From Rubrivivax sp. (GTDB taxonomy: Bacteria; Pseudomonadota; Gammaproteobacteria; Burkholderiales; Burkholderiaceae_C): a DNA stretch of 64,000 bases. The stretch spans positions 124,001 to 188,000 of the forward strand of contig JAIXSE010000017.1 in the NCBI GenBank assembly GCA_027484825.1. The letters are read 5' to 3'. A program made the position numbers and the translations under genes. This document shows, in pieces, positions 10,069 through 17,266 of this stretch (position 1 is the stretch's first letter; the number at the start of each line of letters is the position of its first letter). Below the pieces are notes generated by a model, which was given only the letters and a program-made list of their open reading frames with translations, was not told where the DNA came from and did not search any database.

Positions 10069-11088
10069 TCACCCCTTGCTGGCGCTTGAATCGCCGTTGG
10101 AACCGGCACCGGCACCAGCACCAGCACCAGCACCAGCACCGGCCGCTGCGGCCGGGCCTCCCAGACGCACGCTCACCTCGCCGCCGGTCACCGGGGTGGT
10201 GCCCGCGGGGGTGTTCACCAGCAGCTCACCGCGCTCGCTGACCCCTGCCGCCGTGCCCTCCAGCACGCCCGCGGTCACCGGGTGTCCCAGCAGCAGATCG
10301 CGGCGGGCGAAGCGCTCGCGCCAGGCGCCGAAGCCATCGGTGGGGAAACCCGCCAGCGCCTTGAGCAGCGCCGGTGCCAGACGCGCCAGCGCCTGCGGCG
10401 GCGTGATGCCGGGCAGCAGTTCCTGAAGCGCCGCAAAGCCGGTGCTCAGCTGTGAATCGGCCACCCGCGCGCGGTCCGACACGTTCAGGCCCACGCCGAT
10501 GATCGCCATGCGGGAACTGCCCGCCGGTACGGTCTCGATAAGGATGCCGCCGAGCTTGCGCTGGTCCAGCCAGAGATCGTTGGGCCACTTCAGCTGCAGA
10601 CGCCGGCCGTCCGGGTCCAGGGCCTCGGCAATGGCCGTACCCACCACCAGGGACAGTCCCGACCAGTCGGCCACCTCCAGCGGCAGCGAGATGGAGAAGG
10701 TCAGCGACGCCCCCGCCGTGCTGTGCCAGGCCCGACCCTGACGGCCGCGGCCATGGGTCTGGTGCTCGGCGACCAGCAGGCAGGGCTGCAGGTCGTGCTG
10801 GCGACGGCCATAGGGGCGGCTGTCGCCGGCGCGGTTGAAGGCCCGTCCTTCGGAGCGGGCGTCCAGGCGGCCGTCGGACCGGCTTTCACCGCGGCTGTCA
10901 CCGCGGCCATCAGCCGTGCGAGCATCGCCCGGCTGATGGGTGGGTGAGGCGTTCTCGCGTCGCACCCGGTCCACCAGCATGGCATTGGTCGATTCCACCC
11001 GGGCCAGCACCTCAATGCTCAGGCCGGGCAGCAGCGGCTCCAGGTCTTGCCACAGGGCTTCAACGCCCCACTGTTGATGTTCTTGCAT
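10069..11088 (-). CDS. birA: Biotin-[acetyl-CoA-carboxylase] ligase with Arg/Asp/Gly insert
   Basis: A 339-residue biotin protein ligase that activates biotin to biotinyl-AMP and attaches it to carboxylase biotin-carrier domains. It has VESTN (residues 31-35), HGRGRQGRAW (112-121), the KWPNDLWLDQRKLGGILIE lid and IGVGLNV. There is no N-terminal DNA-binding helix-turn-helix, so it is a group I enzyme, not a repressor. Two oddities stand out. An insert of about 50 residues (46-98), rich in Arg, Asp, Gly and Ser (DGRGDSRGESRSDGR), lies between ESTN and the biotin-binding loop. The C-terminus ends in an Ala-Gly dipeptide run encoded by hexanucleotide repeats. Confidence 0.92.
   Translation of the reverse strand: MQEHQQWGVEALWQDLEPLLPGLSIEVLARVESTNAMLVDRVRRENASPTHQPGDARTADGRGDSRGESRSDGRLDARSEGRAFNRAGDSRPYGRRQHDLQPCLLVAEHQTHGRGRQGRAWHSTAGASLTFSISLPLEVADWSGLSLVVGTAIAEALDPDGRRLQLKWPNDLWLDQRKLGGILIETVPAGSSRMAIIGVGLNVSDRARVADSQLSTGFAALQELLPGITPPQALARLAPALLKALAGFPTDGFGAWRERFARRDLLLGHPVTAGVLEGTAAGVSERGELLVNTPAGTTPVTGGEVSVRLGGPAAAAGAGAGAGAGAGAGSNGDSSASKG
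10102..10142. repeat. Hexanucleotide microsatellite in the birA 3' end
   Basis: About six to seven copies of the unit ACCAGC/ACCGGC (plus strand) encode the Ala-Gly run near the BirA C-terminus on the minus strand. Length changes in units of six would stay in frame. Confidence 0.85.
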
Positions 11089-11193
11089 CGCCTCGAGAAA
11101 GAGTCTTGGTCGTCCCGGTCCTGCGCCCCGCCCGCCGGTCAGCGGTGGGTCCAGGCCCGGTGCTGGAGGAAGAAAGTCGCCGCCGCTGCGGGT

Positions 11194-11736
11194 TCAGCGC
11201 TTGGGCGCGAGCATCGTGCCACGACAGCTTGGGCTGCCGCAACGGCACTCGAAGCGCTTTTTCACTTTGGCGGTGTAGCGTTCGTCGATGATCAGACCAT
11301 AGTCGTAAAACAGCTCTTCGCCGGGGGAAATATCCGTCAGGGCATGGATGAAAACCCGGCCCTGCGCTTCCCGGGCCTCGCAATTGGGGGCACAAGCATG
11401 GTTGATCCAGCGGGCATTGTTGCCGCCCACCGCCGCATCAATGACACCGCCCTCCTCCAGATGGAAGAAGAAGGTGTGGTCCGGTTGGGCGGGATCATGC
11501 GGATGACGGCGCAGGGCTTCGTCCCAGTCGATACGCTCGCCCTTGTATTCGATGATGCGGTCTCCGGCCCGGATGTCGGTCAAGGCGTAGACGCCGCGGC
11601 CGTGCACCCCGGAAGCCCGCACCTGAATCCGGGACCGGCCGGACGACGAGGTCGGGGCCCGGTTACCCTTGCGGGGGGCGTCACCCGTCTTGAGGGTGGA
11701 GCGGGGCGGACGCGTGTCGGGGCTTTGTTGCGGCAT
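11194..11736 (-). CDS. SET-domain protein-lysine methyltransferase
   Basis: A 180-residue bacterial SET protein. After a basic, disordered 35-residue N-terminus, the SET fold runs from GVHGRGVYALTDI (residues 43-55), the first SAM-binding motif, through RWINHACAPNCEA (109-121) to GEELFYDYG (139-147). The latter two are the pseudoknot and catalytic-Tyr motifs. The end has a post-SET cysteine cluster, CRCGSPSC (164-171), expected to bind zinc together with Cys 119. The domain transfers methyl groups from SAM to protein lysines; bacterial targets are mostly unknown. It is divergent from topB (gap about 118 bases) and lies upstream of birA on the same strand. Confidence 0.9.
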   Translation of the reverse strand: MPQQSPDTRPPRSTLKTGDAPRKGNRAPTSSSGRSRIQVRASGVHGRGVYALTDIRAGDRIIEYKGERIDWDEALRRHPHDPAQPDHTFFFHLEEGGVIDAAVGGNNARWINHACAPNCEAREAQGRVFIHALTDISPGEELFYDYGLIIDERYTAKVKKRFECRCGSPSCRGTMLAPKR

Positions 11737-11854
11737 GGAGCGAGTCCGTTACATTGAAATCATGGGTGCGCGCGCGTGTACGCGCGAGGCCGGATTGTAG
11801 GCAGGCGTTTTGATCCTTCAGACGCTGCCTTCGACAGGAAAGAAGCAAAAGCAC

Positions 11855-14608
11855 ATGAGCAAGGCATTGGTGATCGCGGAGAAGCCCTCGGTGGCGCAGG
11901 ACATCGTCCGTGCCCTGACCCCGCAGTCGGGCAAGTTCGACAAGCATGACGAGTACTTTGAAAACGACCAGTACATCGTCAGCTCCGCCGTGGGCCATCT
12001 GGTGGAGATCAAGGCACCGGAGGAATTCGACGTCAAGCGCGGCAAGTGGAGCTTCGCCCACCTGCCGGTCATTCCGCCGCATTTCGACCTGAACCCGATC
12101 GACAAGAGCAAGGGCCGGCTCAATGCGCTGGTCAAGCTGATCAAGCGCAAGGACGTGACCTCGCTGATCAATGCCTGCGACGCGGGACGCGAAGGGGAAC
12201 TGATCTTCCGTCTCATCGTGCAATACGCCGGCACGGCCAAGGCCTCGGTGAACAAGCCGGTGTCGCGCCTGTGGCTGCAGTCGATGACGCCGCAGGCCAT
12301 TCGCGACGGCTTTGACGCCCTGCGCAGCGACCAGCAGATGCTGCCCCTGGCCGACGCCGCCCGCTGCCGCTCGGAGGCCGACTGGCTGGTGGGCATCAAC
12401 GGCACGCGCGCCATGACCGCCTTCAATTCGCGCGACGGCGGTTTCTTCCTGACAACCGTTGGCCGGGTGCAGACACCCACCTTGTCCATCGTGGTGGAGC
12501 GTGAGGAAAAGATCCGCAAGCACGTCTACCGCGACTACTGGGAAATCCGCGGCACCTTCGATGCCGTGGCCGGTCAATACGAAGGCAAGTGGTTCGACCC
12601 CGCCTGGAAGAAGAACGAGCAGGACCCCGAGCAGCGCGCGGACCGGGTCTGGACCCAGCAGGAAGCCGATGCCATTGCAGCCGCCGTGCGCAGCCAGCCG
12701 GCCACGGTGACGGAAGAGTCCAAGCCCAGCACCCAGGCCAGCCCCGGCCTGTATGACCTGACCACGCTGCAGCGGGAGGCCAACTCGCGCTTCGGCTTCT
12801 CGGCCAAGACCACGCTGTCCCTGGCGCAGGCCCTGTACGAAAAGCACAAGGTGCTGACCTATCCCCGGACCGACTCCCGCTATCTGCCGGAGGACTATCT
12901 GAGCGTGGCCAAGCAGACCGCCCAGATGATTGCCACCTCGGACATGCCCGGCCCCTTGCGCGCCCTGGCGCCGCATGCGCAGACGGCTTTGTCGAACGGC
13001 TACATCAAGCCCACCAAGAAAGTGTTCGACAACAGCAAGGTGTCGGACCACTTCGCCATCATCCCGACGCTGCAAAGCCCGTCCAGCCTGACCGAGGCTG
13101 AGGCCAAGCTCTACGACATGGTGGTCAAGCGCTTCCTGGCGGTCTTCTTCCCGCCGGCGGAATTCCAGGTCACCACCCGCATCTCGACGGTCAAGGCCGC
13201 TGGCAAGTCCTTCAGCTTCCAGACCAACGGCAAGGTGCTGGTCAAGCCGGGCTGGCAGGCCGTGTATGGCAAGGAAGCCACCGACGAGAATGCCGAACCG
13301 GGCACCAGCGGTGCCATGCTGGTGCCGGTGGCGCCCGGTGAGCTGGTGCGCACCGAAAGCGCCGATGTGAAGGCGCTGCAGACCAAGCCGCCGGCCCGCT
13401 ACACCGAAGCCACGCTGCTGTCCGCGATGGAAGGCGCCGGCAAGCTGGTGGACGACGACGAGCTGCGCGAGGCCATGGCCGAGAAGGGTCTCGGCACTCC
13501 GGCCACCCGGGCCGCCATCATCGAAGGCCTGCTGGCCGAAAAATACATGCTGCGCGAAGGTCGGGAGCTGATTCCCACCGCCAAGGCCTTCCAGCTGATG
13601 ACGCTGCTGCGCGGGCTGGGTGTGGAAGAGCTGACCAAGCCGGAGCTCACCGGCAACTGGGAATTCCAGCTCTCCGAAATGGAGAAGGGTCGCCTCAAGC
13701 GCGAAGCCTTCATGGCCGAGATTGCCGCCATGACGCAGCGGGTGGTGCAAAAGGCCAAGGAATACGACCGCGACACCATCCCCGGCGACTACGCCACCCT
13801 CAAGACGCCCTGCCCGAAATGCGGCGGCGTGGTGAAGGAGAACTACCGCCGCTTCACCTGCGTCGGCAAGACCGGCCAGGGCGACGAATGCGGCTTCTCG
13901 ATTCCCAAGATTCCAGGCGGCCGCAGCTTCGAGCTGCCGGAGGTCGAGACCTTCCTGCGTGAGAAGAAGGTCGGGCCGCTGGAGGGCTTCCGCTCCAAGG
14001 CGGGCTGGCCGTTCACGGCCGAGCTGGCGCTGGTGTTCGATGGCGAGATCGACAACTGGAAGCTGGAGTTCGATTTCGGCGAGGACGCCCGCAAGGCGGA
14101 AGAGTCCGGCGAGCCGGTGGACTTCAGCGGCCACAGCCCGTTGGGCCATTGCCCCAAGTGCAACGGACGGGTGTTCGACCACGGGTCCAACTACGTCTGT
14201 GAGCATGCGGTGGGCAGCCACATCACCTGCGACTTCAAGAGCGGCAAGATCATCCTGCAGCAGCCGATCGAGGCGGCGCAGATGAGCAAGCTGCTGGAGC
14301 ACGGCAAGACCGACCTGCTCGAGAACTTCGTCTCCAACAAGACCCGCCGCAAGTTCAAGGCCTTCCTGACCTACGACCGCAAGGAAGGCAAGGTGGTGTT
14401 CGAGTTCGAACCGCGCGCCGCCAAGGGCGCACCGCCAGCACGCAAGTCGGCGGCTGCGTCACGGGCCGGCGCGGCAAGCGGTGCTGACGAGGGCGCTGAG
14501 ACCAGCGCCGCCCCTGTCCGGGCGGCGGCCAAGAAAGCAGCCAAGGCCCCGGCCAAGAAAACCGTGGTCCGCAAGGCCGCGGCGAAAAAGGCAACCGCCA
14601 GCTCCTGA
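11855..14608 (+). CDS. topB: DNA topoisomerase III
   Basis: A 917-residue type IA topoisomerase that decatenates and relaxes DNA by single-strand passage. ATG 11855 begins MSKALVIAEKPSVAQDI, the usual N-terminus; 15 extra upstream codons are possible but unlikely. The Toprim acidic motif is CDAGREGELIF (Asp 109). The active-site Tyr is in TYPRTDSRYLP (Tyr 336). Late motifs GLGTPATRAAIIEGL and two Cys4-type zinc ribbons (CPKCGGVVKENY and CPKCNGRVFDHG) follow. The tail is an Ala/Lys-rich histone-H1-like stretch (KKAAKAPAKKT), common in Burkholderiales and probably DNA-binding. The larger size than E. coli TopB (653 residues) is due to the ribbons and tail. Confidence 0.96.
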   Translation: MSKALVIAEKPSVAQDIVRALTPQSGKFDKHDEYFENDQYIVSSAVGHLVEIKAPEEFDVKRGKWSFAHLPVIPPHFDLNPIDKSKGRLNALVKLIKRKDVTSLINACDAGREGELIFRLIVQYAGTAKASVNKPVSRLWLQSMTPQAIRDGFDALRSDQQMLPLADAARCRSEADWLVGINGTRAMTAFNSRDGGFFLTTVGRVQTPTLSIVVEREEKIRKHVYRDYWEIRGTFDAVAGQYEGKWFDPAWKKNEQDPEQRADRVWTQQEADAIAAAVRSQPATVTEESKPSTQASPGLYDLTTLQREANSRFGFSAKTTLSLAQALYEKHKVLTYPRTDSRYLPEDYLSVAKQTAQMIATSDMPGPLRALAPHAQTALSNGYIKPTKKVFDNSKVSDHFAIIPTLQSPSSLTEAEAKLYDMVVKRFLAVFFPPAEFQVTTRISTVKAAGKSFSFQTNGKVLVKPGWQAVYGKEATDENAEPGTSGAMLVPVAPGELVRTESADVKALQTKPPARYTEATLLSAMEGAGKLVDDDELREAMAEKGLGTPATRAAIIEGLLAEKYMLREGRELIPTAKAFQLMTLLRGLGVEELTKPELTGNWEFQLSEMEKGRLKREAFMAEIAAMTQRVVQKAKEYDRDTIPGDYATLKTPCPKCGGVVKENYRRFTCVGKTGQGDECGFSIPKIPGGRSFELPEVETFLREKKVGPLEGFRSKAGWPFTAELALVFDGEIDNWKLEFDFGEDARKAEESGEPVDFSGHSPLGHCPKCNGRVFDHGSNYVCEHAVGSHITCDFKSGKIILQQPIEAAQMSKLLEHGKTDLLENFVSNKTRRKFKAFLTYDRKEGKVVFEFEPRAAKGAPPARKSAAASRAGAASGADEGAETSAAPVRAAAKKAAKAPAKKTVVRKAAAKKATASS

Positions 14609-14610
14609 CC

Positions 14611-14664
14611 GATCCGAAGCGCGTGTGCGGCTGACTGAGGACTTTCCACCCTCGGTCGGCCGCC
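14611..14664 (+). repeat. Duplicated leader, copy 1 (upstream of paralogue 1)
   Basis: The 54 bases before the ATG at 14665 closely match the 54 bases before the ATG at 15940 (both start GATCC, contain CTGACTGAGG, TTTCCACCCTCGGTCGG and end CGCC). Both leaders lack a well-placed Shine-Dalgarno site: the GAGG lies about 27 bases before the start. Confidence 0.8.
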
Positions 14665-15855
14665 ATGAGCTTCTCGCTGTCTTCTGTCGCAGGTCCCTCC
14701 CTCTTCGATCCGGCGCTGTCCGCCTTCGGCGACGCGAATCCGGGGGCGGCACTGCCCGCCGCGAACGCGGGCCCCCTGGCTGCTGCCGGTGAATCGCGTC
14801 CGGCACCGATCCTGGACCGTCTTGTCAACAGCGCAGAGGGCCACCGGCAGCTCTCCCTGTCCCTGTCCAGGCTGAACCGGCTGCAGGAACTCGTCCAACG
14901 GCAGCATCCCGCACTCTTATCGGCGCTGGAGTGCCGGTTCAAGCGCTACCACGGTCTGATCTATCGGTTGAACGACTTGCTGCAACACGGCCCGTCCGCG
15001 ACACACCTTCAAGCCGTCCGACGGGGCATCAATCAGGTCAATCTGACGACCTGGGCACTACAGCAGCTGTTGGACCAGTTACCGGATCCCCGGATCGTGC
15101 CGTTGCTGCAAAGCATGGCCGAACGCGTTGCATCCGTCGGCGCCTGGATCGCGCGATTCAAAAGCGCGACGACCAACACCCTGGGTGCTCACCCGGCCCT
15201 GTCGGGCCTGGACCAACTCCTGAGCAACATGGAACGCGCAAGTACCGTGGACGCCTGCGAAGATGCACTGAACCAACTCGATAGTCGCCTGCGCAGCCTT
15301 CATTCCGCTTATTCGACGCTATCGGGCCGTCCTGCGGCCGCCCGGATGACAGGGCAAGGGCAAGGGCAAGGGCAAGGTCTCGCTCCGCCGGGTTCACGGC
15401 AGGCCCTGTCAACCGGCGCTTCTTGGGCACCCGGCAGGGCAGCCCTGGGTGCACGCTTGACCGGCGGCGTCCCATCCCGGCCACGCCCAGCCTGGGCGGG
15501 CACAGGTGGCGCGTCCACCTCCGGGGGGCTCGTGCACTTCCTCTCCCCCTCAGGAGCGCCGCAGCAAGCGGCTTCGCTGCCCGAATGGCTTGCGCCGGAC
15601 GCCAAACGCAGCCGCCTGGATGTGCACGCCCCACCCGACACGGCCAGCACGGTAACGGACACCTTCTTCAGCCCCTCAGAGCCCCGCTTTCAACAGTCGG
15701 GGTTTCACCCCTGGCCGCTCAACGCCCCACCCCATGCGGGGGGGCATTCCGCCAGCCGACCGGCGGAGACAGTACCAGTGGATCCAGCGGACTGGATCAC
15801 CCATGCCTGGCGCACATCTGGGCCGCAGGGCGATCCGAATCCGGGCAACGACTGA
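14665..15855 (+). CDS. Unknown tandem paralogue 1: helical core, disordered ends
   Basis: A 396-residue protein of no family I recognise. The N-terminal 55 residues are Ser/Ala/Pro/Gly-rich with no membrane segment (MSFSLSSVAGPSLFDPALSA). A predicted alpha-helical core (about 60-220) includes QLSLSLSRLNRLQELVQ, HPALLSALECRFKRYHGLIY and IVPLLQSMAERV. The C-terminal half is disordered, with a GQGQGQGQG repeat, a KRSR basic patch (314-317) and an end with PADWITHAW. It is almost collinear with paralogue 2 and more distantly similar in the helical core to paralogues 3 and 4. Non-membrane export, for example as a type III effector, would fit the N-terminal composition; this is inference. No chaperone gene is adjacent. 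Confidence 0.75.
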   Translation: MSFSLSSVAGPSLFDPALSAFGDANPGAALPAANAGPLAAAGESRPAPILDRLVNSAEGHRQLSLSLSRLNRLQELVQRQHPALLSALECRFKRYHGLIYRLNDLLQHGPSATHLQAVRRGINQVNLTTWALQQLLDQLPDPRIVPLLQSMAERVASVGAWIARFKSATTNTLGAHPALSGLDQLLSNMERASTVDACEDALNQLDSRLRSLHSAYSTLSGRPAAARMTGQGQGQGQGLAPPGSRQALSTGASWAPGRAALGARLTGGVPSRPRPAWAGTGGASTSGGLVHFLSPSGAPQQAASLPEWLAPDAKRSRLDVHAPPDTASTVTDTFFSPSEPRFQQSGFHPWPLNAPPHAGGHSASRPAETVPVDPADWITHAWRTSGPQGDPNPGND

Positions 15856-15885
15856 CTCCCATCCGCCACGCGACCCAAGTCAATC

Positions 15886-15939
15886 GATCCAAAGCACGTG
15901 TGCCGCTGACTGAGGGTTTTCCACCCTCGGTCGGGCGCC
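15886..15939 (+). repeat. Duplicated leader, copy 2 (upstream of paralogue 2)
   Basis: Second copy of the 54-base leader found at 14611-14664. Here GAGGGT and ACCCTC form a perfect 6-bp stem with a 5-base loop some 20 bases before the ATG. In copy 1 the stem is partly disrupted. The identical distance to the start shows that the duplication unit included the control region. Confidence 0.78.
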
Positions 15940-17151
15940 ATGAGCTTCTCGCTGTCTTCTGTCGCAGGTTCCTCCCACCTCGATACAGCGCTGTCCGCCT
16001 CCGGCGAAGCGAGTGCAGGGGCAGGAGCAGGGGCAGGGGCAGCGCTGGCTGCTGCGAATGCGGGCCCGCTGCCTGCTGCCGCCGAATCGCCTCCTGCATT
16101 GATTCCCCCTCTACGCAGCAGCGCAGACGGCCACAGCCAGCTCGCCCTGTCTCTGTCCACGCACAACCGGCTGCAGGAGTTCGTCCAACAGAGGCATCCC
16201 GCGCTCCTCACGGTGCTGGAATCCCGGTTCAAGCGCTACCACGGCCTGATCTATCGGTTGAGCAGCATGCTGCAACCCGGCTTGTCCGCACCACAGCTTG
16301 AGGTCGTGCGACGCGGCATCCATCAGATCAATCAGGCAACCTGGGCACTGGCGCGACTGTTGGACCAGTTGCCGCATCCCCGGATCGTGCCCTTGCTGCA
16401 AAGCATGGCGCGAAGCGTCTCAGCCGCGGGCGCGTGGCTGATGGAGCTCAATGGGCTGGGTGACAGGGCCCAGGGTGCTCACCAGACCCTGATCAGCCTG
16501 GACCGACTCGTGTGCACCATGGAACGCGCCGGCACCGTGGACGACTGCGAAGCTGGACTGGGCCAACTCAATGCGCGCATGCGCCGGCTTCATGTCCACG
16601 TCTCGGCTCTGGCGGGCCGCCCTCCGGCCGCCCGGTTGGCAGGTCAAGGTCAAGGTCACCGCCAAGTGCACAGTCCCGTTCCGCTTGGCGCACGGCAAGC
16701 GCCGTCATCCGGCGCTTTTTCCCCACCGGGTCGGACCGCCCCTGCGGAACGCTCGTCCGGCGAGGGCCCATCCCTGCCACTCCCCTTCTGGGGGGACACA
16801 CATGGCGCGCCCGACCCCGGAAGGGACATGCACGTCCGCTCCCCATCGGGAACGTCGCAGCCAGCGGTTCAGCCGCCCGGATGGCATCCGCCGGACGCCC
16901 AGCGCTGTTGCCAGGACCCAGCCCCCGCACCTGACACGCGCAGCACGATGACGGACGCGTTCTTCAGCCACGCGGAGCCCCACTGTCAACCGTCGGCGTT
17001 GCTCTCCTGGCCGCTCGACGCCATGCACCCAGCGAGCGGTCCTTCCACCAGCCGGCCCGTGGAGACATCGTCCCCGGACCCAGCGGATTGGATCAACGAT
17101 GTCTGGCCCGCATATTGGCATCCGGGCGATCCAGATCCGGGTAACGAGTGA
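15940..17151 (+). CDS. Unknown tandem paralogue 2
   Basis: A 403-residue protein, the closest relative of paralogue 1 from end to end. The first ten residues, MSFSLSSVAG, are identical. Core segments FKRYHGLIYRL and RIVPLLQSMA are shared, as are the C-terminal WPLDAM (WPLNAP in copy 1) and PADWINDVW blocks. The N-terminus has a GAGAGAGAG run from a hexanucleotide repeat that copy 1 lacks. The middle is predicted helical, the ends disordered, with no signal peptide or membrane segment. The strongest conservation between the copies is in the helical core and the last 60 residues, which suggests these are the functional parts. No function can be assigned. Confidence 0.75.
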   Translation: MSFSLSSVAGSSHLDTALSASGEASAGAGAGAGAALAAANAGPLPAAAESPPALIPPLRSSADGHSQLALSLSTHNRLQEFVQQRHPALLTVLESRFKRYHGLIYRLSSMLQPGLSAPQLEVVRRGIHQINQATWALARLLDQLPHPRIVPLLQSMARSVSAAGAWLMELNGLGDRAQGAHQTLISLDRLVCTMERAGTVDDCEAGLGQLNARMRRLHVHVSALAGRPPAARLAGQGQGHRQVHSPVPLGARQAPSSGAFSPPGRTAPAERSSGEGPSLPLPFWGDTHGAPDPGRDMHVRSPSGTSQPAVQPPGWHPPDAQRCCQDPAPAPDTRSTMTDAFFSHAEPHCQPSALLSWPLDAMHPASGPSTSRPVETSSPDPADWINDVWPAYWHPGDPDPGNE

Positions 17152-17182
17152 CTGAGGGCGCATCAGCCTTTCATCCGCCGCC

Positions 17183-17266
17183 ATGACCCATCCACTTGCC
17201 ATACACGGCCGCTGCCACTCGCTGGCCACATTGCGAGAACGCCGGACAGGGAGGCGCGACGCATGA
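17183..17266 (+). CDS. 27-codon upstream ORF overlapping paralogue 3
   Basis: A short frame begins ATG ACC CAT at 17183, 27 codons long (MTHPLAIHGRCHSLATLRER then a basic end), and its TGA overlaps the ATG of paralogue 3 as ATGA (17263-17266). Its start is preceded by GACTGAGGGC...CGCC, a remnant of the leader before paralogues 1 and 2, so it sits where the ancestral gene start would be. It may couple translation or may be the decayed end of a duplication. Whether it is translated is unknown. Confidence 0.4.
   Translation: MTHPLAIHGRCHSLATLRERRTGRRDA

Noticed and set aside
9309-10139. A longer start for the SPOR protein inside the birA repeat region
   Set aside because: It would place a Leu/Val repeat encoded by the birA microsatellite at the N-terminus; the ATG complementary to 10059-10061 gives a normal membrane anchor.
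10102-10142. CRISPR array
   Set aside because: The repeats are six-base units inside a coding frame, with no spacers; no cas genes are present.
11681-14302. An 873-codon minus-strand frame opposite topB
   Set aside because: It is the complement of a clear topoisomerase gene, with no motif of its own.
14560-14664. Hrp/PIP-box promoter (TTCG-N16-TTCG or GGAACC-N16-CCAC) before paralogue 1
   Set aside because: I looked for the plant-pathogen type III box upstream of the array and of the gene at 40354 and saw none; effector status therefore rests only on protein features.
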